Source: Bacillota bacterium
GTDB taxonomy: Bacteria > Bacillota > Clostridia > Lachnospirales > Lachnospiraceae
Length of the DNA stretch: 31,548 nt
Assembly: GCA_023416695.1 (NCBI GenBank)
Contig: JAEZGY010000003.1
Coordinates: 1-31,548, forward strand
Direction: 5' to 3'
Shown here: in pieces, positions 15,668 to 23,850 of the stretch
Layout of the letters: the number at the start of each line of letters is the position of its first letter
Position numbering within the stretch: position 1 is the first letter of the stretch
The notes under the pieces: model-generated
The model's input: only the letters and a program-made list of their open reading frames with translations
Database searches by the model: none
Told to the model about the DNA's origin: nothing
Position numbers and translations under genes: made by a program

Positions 15668-16486
15668 ATGAAGAATACACAGTATTTAAAACTCGGCCCG
15701 ATTAAGCGAAAGCAATCAAAAGTATATGGTTTAGTAGCCACATGCTTTTGGCTTATGGTTTGGGAGGTGGCTTGCAGGTGGATTGACAATACGATATTGA
15801 TGGTATCACCTGTGCAGGTATTTTTCACATTAATGGACATGATGAAGACAGTTGAATTCTATCATGAATTATTCACTACTCTGGCAAGAATTCTCGGTGG
15901 CTTTTTTTCAGGCTTTTTTTTGGGGATTAGTTTTGCTACCTTAGCATATAAATATGAGATTGTTTCTTACTTATTAAAGCCAATTGTCTCTGTTATTAAG
16001 TCTACTCCTGTAGCAGCCTTTATCATACTCGTATTAATTTGGGTGGGCTCCTCCTATTTGGTCGTAGTAATTGCTTTACTTATGGTATTTCCGGTGATCT
16101 ACAGTAACATTTATCAAGGGTACTGCCAAGTACAACCAGAAATGATAGAAATGAGCGCTATCTTTCGTTTATCTTTTAGAAGGAAAATACGTTACATATA
16201 CCTTCCTAGCCTTATACCGTATCTAACGGTGGGTTCTACCCTTTCCCTTGGTCTTTGCTTTAAAGCGGGCATTGCAGCAGAGGTTATTGGAATTCCAGCT
16301 GGTTCCATTGGAGCTAGTCTCTATAATGCAAAGCTTTATTTAGACATTAATACTGTGTTTGCATGGACCATCGTCATTATTGTTTGTAGTGTTTGCTTGG
16401 AGAGACTGGCGCTTTTTATGATTCGTAAAGGCTATGAACACTTAGGGGGGAATCTTAATAATGATCGAATTAAAAAAGGTATGTAA
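15668..16486 (+). CDS. ABC importer permease (SsuC/TauC-like)
   Basis: A 272-residue inner-membrane permease with about six hydrophobic segments, partner of the lipoprotein just upstream. The BPD-transporter motif region reads EMSAIFRLSFRRKIRYIYLPSLIPYL (about 160-185), which is the EAA-type loop that docks on the ATPase. GLGLCFKAGIAAEVIG-like residues follow. A GTG at 15659 is in frame, but the AAGGGTG site would then be part of the coding sequence, so the ATG at 15668 is chosen. The gene starts 31 bases after the lipoprotein gene and overlaps the ATPase gene by 26 bases, a sign of tight translational coupling. Confidence 0.88.
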   Translation: MKNTQYLKLGPIKRKQSKVYGLVATCFWLMVWEVACRWIDNTILMVSPVQVFFTLMDMMKTVEFYHELFTTLARILGGFFSGFFLGISFATLAYKYEIVSYLLKPIVSVIKSTPVAAFIILVLIWVGSSYLVVVIALLMVFPVIYSNIYQGYCQVQPEMIEMSAIFRLSFRRKIRYIYLPSLIPYLTVGSTLSLGLCFKAGIAAEVIGIPAGSIGASLYNAKLYLDINTVFAWTIVIIVCSVCLERLALFMIRKGYEHLGGNLNNDRIKKGM

Positions 16487-17036
16487 AGAATATAATGGAA
16501 AGCTAGTTCTAAAAGATCTGGATTATAAAATATCAAAAGGAGAGGTTATATGTATTATGGGACCCTCTGGTGTTGGAAAGACTACTTTACTGCGTATTAT
16601 CATGGGGCTAGAGGTGGCAGATCAAGGATTCGTAACAGAACTCTCCGGGTTAAAAATTGGTGCAGTCTTTCAAGAGGATAGACTTTGCGAAGACTTTGAT
16701 GCTGTAGCTAATGTGAATTTAGTGCTACCAAAAGGTACAAGCTATAAGGTAGTAGAAAGGGAACTACAGGAAGTTGGAATTCCACTAGATGAGTTACATA
16801 AACCTATTTCTCAGTTTAGTGGTGGAATGAAGCGACGAGTGGCCATTGTTCGGTGTATGTTATCAGATGCAGATATTCTGTGCATGGATGAGCCTTTAAA
16901 GGGCCTAGATGAGAACAACAAAGAGCTTGTCAGTAACTATATAAACAGGAAAAGACAAGGAAGAACAATGCTTGTTGTGACCCATGATAGGGAGGATATT
17001 ACCCGTTTTCAGGGAAATACTTTGGAGCTTTTTTAG
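16461..17036 (+). CDS. ABC importer ATPase, compact
   Basis: A 191-residue ABC ATPase that powers the importer. All core motifs are present: Walker A GPSGVGKTT (34-42), Q-loop at Q71 (VFQEDRL), signature FSGGMKRR (119-126), Walker B ILCMDEP (139-145), D-loop GLD (148-150) and H-loop H175 (VVTHDRED). At 191 residues it is about 50-60 shorter than the usual SsuB/TauB ATPases. The helical and early regions are trimmed and it ends soon after the H-loop, but it seems functional. The ATG lies within the 3' end of the permease gene, preceded by a G-rich ribosome binding site (TAGGGGGG). It is the last gene of the operon. Confidence 0.9.
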   Translation: MIELKKVCKEYNGKLVLKDLDYKISKGEVICIMGPSGVGKTTLLRIIMGLEVADQGFVTELSGLKIGAVFQEDRLCEDFDAVANVNLVLPKGTSYKVVERELQEVGIPLDELHKPISQFSGGMKRRVAIVRCMLSDADILCMDEPLKGLDENNKELVSNYINRKRQGRTMLVVTHDREDITRFQGNTLELF

Positions 17037-17071
17037 AACATTTCTAATTAATATAAAAAGTAGTACAAATT

Positions 17072-17136
17072 ATCCTTTAAACGTGATATAATAATATGAT
17101 GTATTAGTTGCATTATATTATTATCGTTTAAAGGAT
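17072..17136 (+). promoter_or_regulatory. Long inverted repeat covering promoter and ribosome binding site of the SNF2 gene
   Basis: ATCCTTTAAACG (17072-17083) is the exact inverse complement of CGTTTAAAGGAT (17125-17136). Inside it, 17088-17101 pairs with 17111-17124 over 14 positions with one G-U. A four-base bulge and a nine-base loop complete a 26-bp hairpin. The right arm contains AAAGGA, the ribosome binding site of the helicase gene nine bases before its ATG, and is followed by GTTTTTAT. TG-A-TATAAT (TATAAT at 17087-17092) is a perfect extended -10 inside the left arm. Transcripts from it would lack the outer left arm, whereas read-through transcripts from the ABC operon would fold fully. 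Confidence 0.7.
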
Positions 17137-17144
17137 GTTTTTAT

Positions 17145-20100
17145 ATGGATGGAATAACGAGAGATGAAATAAAAAAACTTGCTACCAACGAAACCACATA
17201 TCTACGTGGAATGCGTTACTACTCTAGTCAGGCTGTGACAAATGTGAAATGGAATAAAGCCAACCAGCAGTATTTTGCTACGGTAAAGGGAAGTAATGAC
17301 TATAATGTTAGTTTTTCCATAAACAATGATGAGATTACGCATCAATGTAACTGCCCGGCCCATGCAAAGCATGAAGGAGCCTGTAAGCATGTTGTAGCAT
17401 TGCTTTTATTTATTTCTGATTATTATGAACAAAAAAATGCAAAAAAGCCAGACTCTTCAGAGGATGCTTCTGCTTATCGTATTCTTCAGTATTTTGAAAA
17501 GCAGGATTATATCACTACCTATGGTGAAGTGTATGATATTGAGGTTACGGTAAGAATTCCTTCCTTACTTCGTAATGCTGATTCAAGAGTCTATGTATTA
17601 TTGTCTGCTGGTGCCACTAGGCAGTATAAGATTCAAAATATTCGTAAATTTCTTCATGAATATATGCGTAAGGAAACCATTGTATTAGGCAAAGAATTTA
17701 AATTTATTCATGGAGAGAGTACTTTTACAAAAGAATCACAGAATATACTTGACTTCTTTTTAGAAATATATGAGGTACAAGAGGTACTAGGAAGCAATAT
17801 GTCCAACCTCATATTCCAGAAAAACATGGTTGCTTTAAGTAAGCATATGTTTATTAAGTTTCTAGAGTGTATGAAGGATCAACCTTTTCATATTCAAGTA
17901 TACAATAATGAAGTAGAGAAGGTTCATTACGCAAAAGGAAATCCTGTAATAAAACTTGGATTAGAGATGGACAACGGTTCTATTATCCTTGAGGATAAAG
18001 AACACAGTACTATTATTCCTTTAACGGATAAAGGGGAATTAATGTTAGTAAATAATATCCTCTATCGTCCAAACCGCAAGTTTATCCATAATTACCTTCC
18101 ATTTTATAATATATTTGGTCGAGAAAATCGCCCAGTTGTTTTTCATGATGAAGCAAGAGATAAATTCTTAGAGATTGTACTTCCCAAGATTTATGAAACG
18201 ATGCGTCTAGATATTCCAGATGAGCTACAGGATAAATATATCGTAGAGGATTTAAAGCCTAGTATTTATTTAGACAAGCATAAGTTTAATATCAGGGCTA
18301 CTGTAAAGTTCCAATATGGGGACTATGAGATTAATCCTCTCGATTATGTAGCGAAAGACGGATTAATTATTGTACGTCAACCAGAGAAGGAAAATGAGAT
18401 TATTGCAGCCTTAGAGGATATGCATTTTGTTCCTTCAAGAAATTATTATGCCTTAAGGGATGAGCGATATATCTTTGAATTTTTAACCGTAGGGGTATCT
18501 TCCCTAAGTACCCTTTGTGGCTTATATTATTCTAATGATTTTAAGAACTTTACCTTACGTTCTCCAGGAAAACTGACTACTAATCTAAAGGTGAATAAAG
18601 AGATCAACATGTTAGAGATGGAGCTTAATTATGAGCAGATTCCAAAGGAAGAGCTACATGAATTATTTGCTTCCCTTCAATTAAAAAAGAAGTATCATCG
18701 TTTAAAAAACGGTGCATTCATTTCATTGGAGGATTCTAGCTTTGCCTCTTTATCTACTATGTTTGACAAGCTAGATGTAGAAGAAAAGAACATCTCTGAC
18801 AACGCCATTTTACTTCCAAAGAATTCTGCTGTATATGTCAACGAGCTAGTGAATGATAACGTTGATTTTATTACGAATCGTAATGAAGATTTTAAGATGC
18901 TTGTAGATGGTATTGTGAATCCAAGTACCACAAATTATGAGCTTCCTGATGGAATTGAGGTAGAGCTAAGACCTTATCAGGTAACGGGATATAAATGGCT
19001 TAAAACTTTGGCTGATAACGGTCTTGGTGGTATCTTAGCTGACGATATGGGACTTGGTAAGACACTCCAGACCATTGTATATGTGACTAGCTGTATAGAG
19101 AATGCTACTATAGAAGAAGATGGCGAAAAGGTACTCTTTTTAATTGTGTGTCCAACCTCCTTAGTATACAACTGGCAAGATGAATTTCATAACTTTGCCC
19201 CTCATATACGTACAGTAGTAGTAAGCGGTGCTCCAGAACAGCGTAAAGAAATTATTGAAAGTCACGTAGATAATGATGTTATCATTACCTCTTATCCACT
19301 GATTCGAAGAGATATTGAGCATTATGAAAAGCTGAATATTCATACAATGTTTATCGATGAGGCGCAGTTCATTAAAAATGCCAATTCTATTAGTGCAAAA
19401 GTGGTGAAGCAGGTTCCTGCAAAACATCGTTTTGCACTAACAGGAACTCCTATCGAGAATTCTTTATCAGAGCTTTGGTCAATTTTTGACTTTATTATGC
19501 CTTATTATCTCTTTAGTCACTCTAAATTTGTGGAGCGCTATGAGAAACCAATTATTCGGGATGATAATAAGAAGACCTTAGAGGACTTAAGCCGTCATAT
19601 TCAACCATTTATCTTACGAAGAATGAAGAAAGATGTCTTAGAGGAATTACCAGAAAAGATTGAAAGCAAATATTTAACAGAAATGACCACCGAACAAAGA
19701 AACATCTATCTTTCTTATATGGAAAGTATTCGAAATGACATTACGAAAGAGATTAATGAAAATGGAATTGGTAAGAGTCAGATGAAGATATTAGCTGCCT
19801 TAACAAGACTTCGTCAGATTTGCTGCCATCCGTCTACATTTGTAGAACAATATGAGGGTGGTAGTGGTAAGCTAGAACTATTAATGGATCTCTTGCCAGA
19901 TTTCATTCTAAATGGGCATAGAATTCTCATTTTCTCACAGTTTACATCTATGCTTGAGATTATAGCTAATGAACTAAAAGAACAAGATATTAGTTACTTT
20001 TATTTGGAAGGCTCAACCTCTATGGAGGATAGAGCTGACTATGTAAGAAGATTCAATGAGGGAGAGACCTATGTCTTCTTGATTTCTTTAAAGGCTGGTG

Positions 20101-20375
20101 GAACAGGACTTAACCTCACTGGAGCCGACACAGTAATTCATTTTGATCCATGGTGGAATCCAGCAGTAGAGGAGCAGGCAACAGATCGTGCTTACCGTAT
20201 AGGTCAGATGAATCGTGTACATGTTATTAAGCTTCTTACTAAGGGTACGATTGAAGAGAAAATATATAAATTACAACAAAAGAAAAAGGCTTTATCAGAG
20301 GCGGTTATTCAGTCCAAGGAAGTATTTATTAATAAACTTACAAAGGAAGAGATACAAGAGCTATTTACAGAATAA
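17145..20375 (+). CDS. SWIM-type SNF2 family helicase/ATPase
   Basis: A 1076-residue SNF2-family double-stranded-DNA translocase. A SWIM zinc finger is at the N-terminus (C68, C70, C80, H82 in CNCPAHAKHEGACKH). The middle, about 90-590, corresponds to the bacterial SNF2-associated region. The motor follows: PYQVTGYKWLKTLADNGLGG, Walker A DDMGLGKT near 634, DEAQ near 738, and LTGTPIENSLSELWSIFDF. The C-terminal helicase half has ILIFSQFTSML near 925 and SLKAGGTGLNLTGAD then DRAYRIGQ near 982-1020. Proteins of this layout are common in Firmicutes and often encoded alone; their cellular role is not settled (RapA-like transcription recycling or DNA repair have been suggested). No nuclease, methylase or other defence gene is adjacent, so I do not call a defence system. 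Confidence 0.93.
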   Translation: MDGITRDEIKKLATNETTYLRGMRYYSSQAVTNVKWNKANQQYFATVKGSNDYNVSFSINNDEITHQCNCPAHAKHEGACKHVVALLLFISDYYEQKNAKKPDSSEDASAYRILQYFEKQDYITTYGEVYDIEVTVRIPSLLRNADSRVYVLLSAGATRQYKIQNIRKFLHEYMRKETIVLGKEFKFIHGESTFTKESQNILDFFLEIYEVQEVLGSNMSNLIFQKNMVALSKHMFIKFLECMKDQPFHIQVYNNEVEKVHYAKGNPVIKLGLEMDNGSIILEDKEHSTIIPLTDKGELMLVNNILYRPNRKFIHNYLPFYNIFGRENRPVVFHDEARDKFLEIVLPKIYETMRLDIPDELQDKYIVEDLKPSIYLDKHKFNIRATVKFQYGDYEINPLDYVAKDGLIIVRQPEKENEIIAALEDMHFVPSRNYYALRDERYIFEFLTVGVSSLSTLCGLYYSNDFKNFTLRSPGKLTTNLKVNKEINMLEMELNYEQIPKEELHELFASLQLKKKYHRLKNGAFISLEDSSFASLSTMFDKLDVEEKNISDNAILLPKNSAVYVNELVNDNVDFITNRNEDFKMLVDGIVNPSTTNYELPDGIEVELRPYQVTGYKWLKTLADNGLGGILADDMGLGKTLQTIVYVTSCIENATIEEDGEKVLFLIVCPTSLVYNWQDEFHNFAPHIRTVVVSGAPEQRKEIIESHVDNDVIITSYPLIRRDIEHYEKLNIHTMFIDEAQFIKNANSISAKVVKQVPAKHRFALTGTPIENSLSELWSIFDFIMPYYLFSHSKFVERYEKPIIRDDNKKTLEDLSRHIQPFILRRMKKDVLEELPEKIESKYLTEMTTEQRNIYLSYMESIRNDITKEINENGIGKSQMKILAALTRLRQICCHPSTFVEQYEGGSGKLELLMDLLPDFILNGHRILIFSQFTSMLEIIANELKEQDISYFYLEGSTSMEDRADYVRRFNEGETYVFLISLKAGGTGLNLTGADTVIHFDPWWNPAVEEQATDRAYRIGQMNRVHVIKLLTKGTIEEKIYKLQQKKKALSEAVIQSKEVFINKLTKEEIQELFTE

Positions 20376-20378
20376 TAT

Positions 20379-20416
20379 AAAAGGTGGTACACAAAGAATG
20401 TGTACCACCTTTTTAA
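20379..20416. terminator. Bidirectional terminator between SNF2 gene and zinc-ribbon gene
   Basis: AAGGTGGTACACA pairs with TGTGTACCACCTT around a short loop. T-rich tails follow on both strands (TTTTTAA on plus, TTTTATATT on minus). It serves the two convergent genes. Confidence 0.9.
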
Positions 20417-20466
20417 TGTGAGAGTTTTGCTTTTAAAACTCTTCAACTATGATTTTTTGTATCCTA

Positions 20467-21339
20467 TTATTCGAAGTTTTCAGTGTAAAATTCTTCAATT
20501 AACTCATCTACATAGGCTTCATTATCAAAGGTATAACGCTCATATAGACGCCGCTTCATATAATCAATCTTCTTAAGGAAGATTGCCTCTTTGGCATCTT
20601 CATCATTGTCGAATTGAGCTAACGTCTCAGCAGTAATATTCTCAATCAACCATTCCTTTATAGAAGCAGTGATCACCTTTTCATCATCGATCTCATCAAA
20701 TATCGTTTTTGATCTAAAGTAAGAAGTAATGGCTACTACAACAAAAGCGATAGAAACACCACCCAGTATGATAAATTGCATCACACTGTTAAATAAGTTA
20801 ATTACTTTAATGGCATTTAGAATTGTAAAAATAATACCAGCTACTCCAAACACAAGAAAGATGTAGAAGGTGGACCTAAAATCATTGTAACGTTCTTCTT
20901 TCTTTACGTATGTAACGGAGTTCTTAGGAATCATTTTGGATAAAGGTATCTCTACATCTTGAATTTTGCCTTCCTCATCCTCTTTACCATTCTCTGAAAA
21001 AGCTTCTTCAAAAGCTTGTTCAAAAGGGTTTTTAGCTTCCAATTGAGCCTTTTTTTCTGAGGCATCATAGGCTAGGTATAGCTTTTTGGCTTCTTCAAGA
21101 TAATCTTCTGTAACATAGACACCATAAATCTCTTGGGGCTCATCATAGAGAACCATCGCTTCTTCAATATCAGAATATCCTAAGAATTCATGGAATTTGA
21201 TTGCTTCGTCTTCCTTTTCAAACAAAGCAACACACTGATCGCATTGTGATGTTAACTCATCCACGAGAGTAGCTCCACAGTCTGCACATACAGTAATACC
21301 TTCTTTGTATTCATATTTGCATTTTGGACACCAGGACAT
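20467..21339 (-). CDS. Zinc-ribbon membrane protein with DUF2007-like region
   Basis: A 290-residue protein of unknown role. Three CxxC knuckles occur in the first 36 residues: C4/C7, C18/C21 and C33/C36. The first two pairs form a standard zinc ribbon (WCPKCKYEYKEGITVCADCG). Residues about 36-90 resemble DUF2007, a putative ligand-binding domain (ALFEKEDEAIKFHEFLGYS ... GVYVTEDYLEEAKKLY). An acidic linker follows, then two membrane segments at about 156-179 and 185-207, and a C-terminal helical part (210-290) rich in acidic and aromatic residues. AAGGAGG is present before the ATG. It lies 102 bases downstream of tyrS on the same strand. Both termini are probably cytoplasmic. Zinc-ribbon plus membrane-hairpin proteins are often regulators or quality-control factors, but no function is claimed. 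Confidence 0.75.
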   Translation of the reverse strand: MSWCPKCKYEYKEGITVCADCGATLVDELTSQCDQCVALFEKEDEAIKFHEFLGYSDIEEAMVLYDEPQEIYGVYVTEDYLEEAKKLYLAYDASEKKAQLEAKNPFEQAFEEAFSENGKEDEEGKIQDVEIPLSKMIPKNSVTYVKKEERYNDFRSTFYIFLVFGVAGIIFTILNAIKVINLFNSVMQFIILGGVSIAFVVVAITSYFRSKTIFDEIDDEKVITASIKEWLIENITAETLAQFDNDEDAKEAIFLKKIDYMKRRLYERYTFDNEAYVDELIEEFYTENFE

Positions 21340-21359
21340 ATTATTGCCTCCTTAAATAA

Positions 21360-21391
21360 TTTGGATAAGCACCATACGGAACCTATCCAAA
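21360..21391 (-). terminator. Weak hairpin between tyrS and the zinc-ribbon gene
   Basis: TTTGGATA (21360-21367) and TATCCAAA (21384-21391) are perfect inverse complements around a 16-base loop. On the minus strand it lies between the tyrS stop and the ribosome binding site of the next gene, with only an interrupted T tract after it. It could be a partial terminator that lowers read-through. Confidence 0.4.
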
Positions 21392-21441
21392 CTTAATTAT
21401 AGTATTGTATGCAAGAGAATTAACCACTAGTTCATAGTTAT

Positions 21442-22677
21442 TTAATCCTGAACTTTATATAGATGATAGGATTTCTTACCCTTCTTAATCAGTAGGGCAT
21501 TATCTGCGTTAAAATCAGCAGTTGTAAAGATGCGGTCAAATGCAGTTACCTTCTCATCATTTACAGTAACACCACCCTGCTGGATTGTTCTTCTAGCATC
21601 GGAGCGGGTAGTAGCAAGCTTACCGTCAACTAATAGAGTAATTAAATCGATGCCTTCTTCAAACTGACTGCTAGAGTAGGTAGTAGTAGGGATATCTTCT
21701 GTCTTAAGATTACCACCAAAGAGAGCTTTTGAAGCTTCTAGCGCTTTCTTTGCTTCGTCTTCTCCGTGAACAATCTTAGTAATTTCAAAAGCTAGAACCT
21801 CTTTCGCATAGTTTATTTCACTATCCTTTAGAGCCCCTAAGCGACGAACCTCATCCATTGGAAGGAAGGTTAGAAGAGCAAGGCATTCTTCGACCTTTAC
21901 ATCCTCGATATTACGCCAGTATTGGAAAAACTCATATGGAGAAGTCTTGGCAGGATCAATCCATACAGCACCCTTCATAGTTTTACCCATCTTAATACCT
22001 TCAGAAGTAGTTAAGAGTTTAAAGGTTAATCCATAAGCAGGTTTGCCTTCCTTACGACGAATTAATTCTACACCACCTAGGATATTAGACCACTGATCAT
22101 TGCCACCTAACTCCAGGGTACAATCATATAATTTATTTAATTTCCAGAAGTCATAGGACTGCATTAACATATAGTTAAATTCAAAGAAGGTTAAGCCCTT
22201 CTCCATACGTTGCTTATAGCACTCAGCACTCAGCATCTTATTTACAGAGAAATGAACGCCAACTTCTCTTAAAAAGTCAACATAATTTAAATCTAGTAAC
22301 CAGTCTGCGTTATTAGCGATAATCGCATTATCGTTATCAAAGTCGATAAATTTACTTAATTGCTTATAAAAACAGTCTGCATTATGTTGAATCCTTTCCT
22401 TGGTCATCATGGTTCTCATATCGGACTTTCCAGAAGGATCTCCGATCATTGTAGTACCACCACCTAAAAGAGCAATTGGTCTGTGACCAGCTTTTTGCAT
22501 ATGCATCATAGCCATAATAGTAAGAAAATGGCCGGCAGTAAGACTGTCTGCAGTTGCATCAAAGCCTATATAAAAAGTAACTTTTTCCTTACCTAGTAAT
22601 TCTTTGATTTCAGCTTCATGAGTTGTCTGCTCGATAAATCCACGTTCCAGCAACACATCATAAACATTTGTAGACAT
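21442..22677 (-). CDS. tyrS: Tyrosyl-tRNA synthetase
   Basis: A 411-residue class I synthetase that charges tRNA-Tyr. The HIGH-like signature is TAGHF (47-51) within FDATADSLTAGHFLTI. GDPSGKSDMR and the tyrosine-recognition segment LMQSYDFWKLN...GGNDQWSN follow. The KMSKS-like loop reads KMGKT near residue 230. The C-terminal S4-like RNA-binding domain ends the protein (TRSDARRTIQQGGVTVNDEKV). A TTG six codons earlier is in frame, but AGGAGG would lie inside it, so the ATG at 22677 is used. The promoter-to-start distance is short and there is no T-box. It is transcribed divergently from the unknown gene at 22877. Confidence 0.97.
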   Translation of the reverse strand: MSTNVYDVLLERGFIEQTTHEAEIKELLGKEKVTFYIGFDATADSLTAGHFLTIMAMMHMQKAGHRPIALLGGGTTMIGDPSGKSDMRTMMTKERIQHNADCFYKQLSKFIDFDNDNAIIANNADWLLDLNYVDFLREVGVHFSVNKMLSAECYKQRMEKGLTFFEFNYMLMQSYDFWKLNKLYDCTLELGGNDQWSNILGGVELIRRKEGKPAYGLTFKLLTTSEGIKMGKTMKGAVWIDPAKTSPYEFFQYWRNIEDVKVEECLALLTFLPMDEVRRLGALKDSEINYAKEVLAFEITKIVHGEDEAKKALEASKALFGGNLKTEDIPTTTYSSSQFEEGIDLITLLVDGKLATTRSDARRTIQQGGVTVNDEKVTAFDRIFTTADFNADNALLIKKGKKSYHLYKVQD

Positions 22678-22730
22678 TACAAAACCTCCTAACAATATTT
22701 ACAGCCTTTATAAGGCTATAGTTCTAAGTT

Positions 22731-22759
22731 ATCGTACCATAAGGAGTTTTAAAATTCAA
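22731..22759 (-). promoter_or_regulatory. Sigma-A promoter for tyrS (minus strand)
   Basis: On the minus strand TTGAAT (22759-22754) and TACGAT (22736-22731) are spaced 17 bases, with TGG before the -10. The predicted leader is only about 45 bases and contains a small hairpin (AGCCTT/AAGGCT) but no T-box. Confidence 0.65.
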
Positions 22760-22876
22760 GCATTAACCAAATTCTGCAAGCATATTTTTGGGTCAAGTTT
22801 GATATATATGAAATAGAAAGACAAACCTATTCATGATGTGTAAATAGAGTAGATAACTAGTATAGGGGGTATTAAG

Positions 22877-23770
22877 ATGTTGTCTTATGATACTAAGAAA
22901 ATGGAGACGTTAATCAGTAAGCTTCCACCAGATATGCCAAAAGATCTAATTCCAAGTACTAAGATAGCTAGTGGTTCTTTTGAAAAAAACAATACTACGT
23001 CCATTGCCACTAAAGTGCCTGAGGATGCTGGAGTGGCGGCGATAGAAAAGCCTTTTAAAAGTAGCAAGACAACGTATGTGCCTCTAAGTCATTATAAAAA
23101 GGAGGATAGAGATTCCAGTGATGAACTGGTGAAAAAGACTTCAGAAGCTATTCTAAGAGGTATTCCTGAAGTGCTACATGACCCATATCGGGTAAATCTA
23201 TCACATTCTGAAACTGAGTCTAGTAATAGTAAAAGACAATGGGTAGGAGAACCCATGACTATGAGTAGAATGGAGTACATACAGTACGTAAGGGAGCAGT
23301 GTGAGAAGGAACTGTCTTACGTGCAAAAGAGGCCAGATCATAGTATAAATTTAAATAATGTGGAAGCAAAAGAAGATGACATAGCTAAAGAGTCTACGTT
23401 AGAGACTACCGAAGATTTGCCAAAACCTTTAGAAGTATTAAAAAAAGTTGAGGAAAAGGTAGATGATAAGCTTCCCATTGTATTAAAGGAACACCTAGGG
23501 GAAGAAATGATAGAAGAAGTACAACTACATACCTCCAGAAGTCAGTTTTTAAGAGCTCTTTGGATACGAGCCATCATTTCCTTATGTCTATTTATTGGAT
23601 TAGTGTCCTTTGATTTGCTCAATGTGCATTTTGGTTCTAAAGGTGTCCATGAGGTAAAGGATGTTGTAGCCAATAATTCTACCATTCAGAAAATTGAGAA
23701 ATTTGTATCAGATTTTACAGAAAATACAGTACTTCCTGTATTTGGAATAGATAAGAAGGACGGCCAGTAG
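22877..23770 (+). CDS. Unknown protein with one C-terminal membrane segment
   Basis: I do not recognise this 297-residue protein. Residues 1-220 are highly charged and low in hydrophobics, with many Lys, Glu, Ser and Thr, and no known motif. A single membrane segment lies at about 229-250 (LWIRAIISLCLFIGLVSFDL), preceded by arginines that should keep the long N-terminal part inside. About 47 residues then lie outside (NSTIQKIEKFVSDFTENT). The layout is that of a type II or tail-anchored protein. AGGGGGT stands before the ATG. It is transcribed divergently from tyrS. A GCATA at 22780-22784 lies 16 bases before GATATATA, loosely recalling forespore sigma-F/G promoters. The stop codon falls inside its own terminator stem. 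Confidence 0.6.
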   Translation: MLSYDTKKMETLISKLPPDMPKDLIPSTKIASGSFEKNNTTSIATKVPEDAGVAAIEKPFKSSKTTYVPLSHYKKEDRDSSDELVKKTSEAILRGIPEVLHDPYRVNLSHSETESSNSKRQWVGEPMTMSRMEYIQYVREQCEKELSYVQKRPDHSINLNNVEAKEDDIAKESTLETTEDLPKPLEVLKKVEEKVDDKLPIVLKEHLGEEMIEEVQLHTSRSQFLRALWIRAIISLCLFIGLVSFDLLNVHFGSKGVHEVKDVVANNSTIQKIEKFVSDFTENTVLPVFGIDKKDGQ

Positions 23771-23799
23771 TACATCTACCTTGTACTACTGGCTTTTTT
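23763..23799 (+). terminator. Intrinsic terminator after the unknown membrane-protein gene
   Basis: GCCAGTAGTACA pairs perfectly with TGTACTACTGGC, followed by TTTTTT. The TAG stop of the preceding gene is within the left arm. Confidence 0.93.
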
Positions 23800-23850
23800 G
23801 TGCTAAAATACAACAGTTAAGTTCAATTGACGAATAAGAAAGAGGTTTTT

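Noticed and set aside
17145..20375. SNF2 helicase as part of a DISARM-like or other defence system
   Set aside because: No methylase, nuclease, DUF1998 or other defence genes flank it, and the SWIM-SNF2 layout is the common solitary form in Firmicutes.
20215..20421. A plus-strand frame running into the terminator after the SNF2 gene
   Set aside because: It overlaps the SNF2 C-terminus in another frame and its end is the terminator itself; the Lys/Arg/Leu-rich mix is a shadow.
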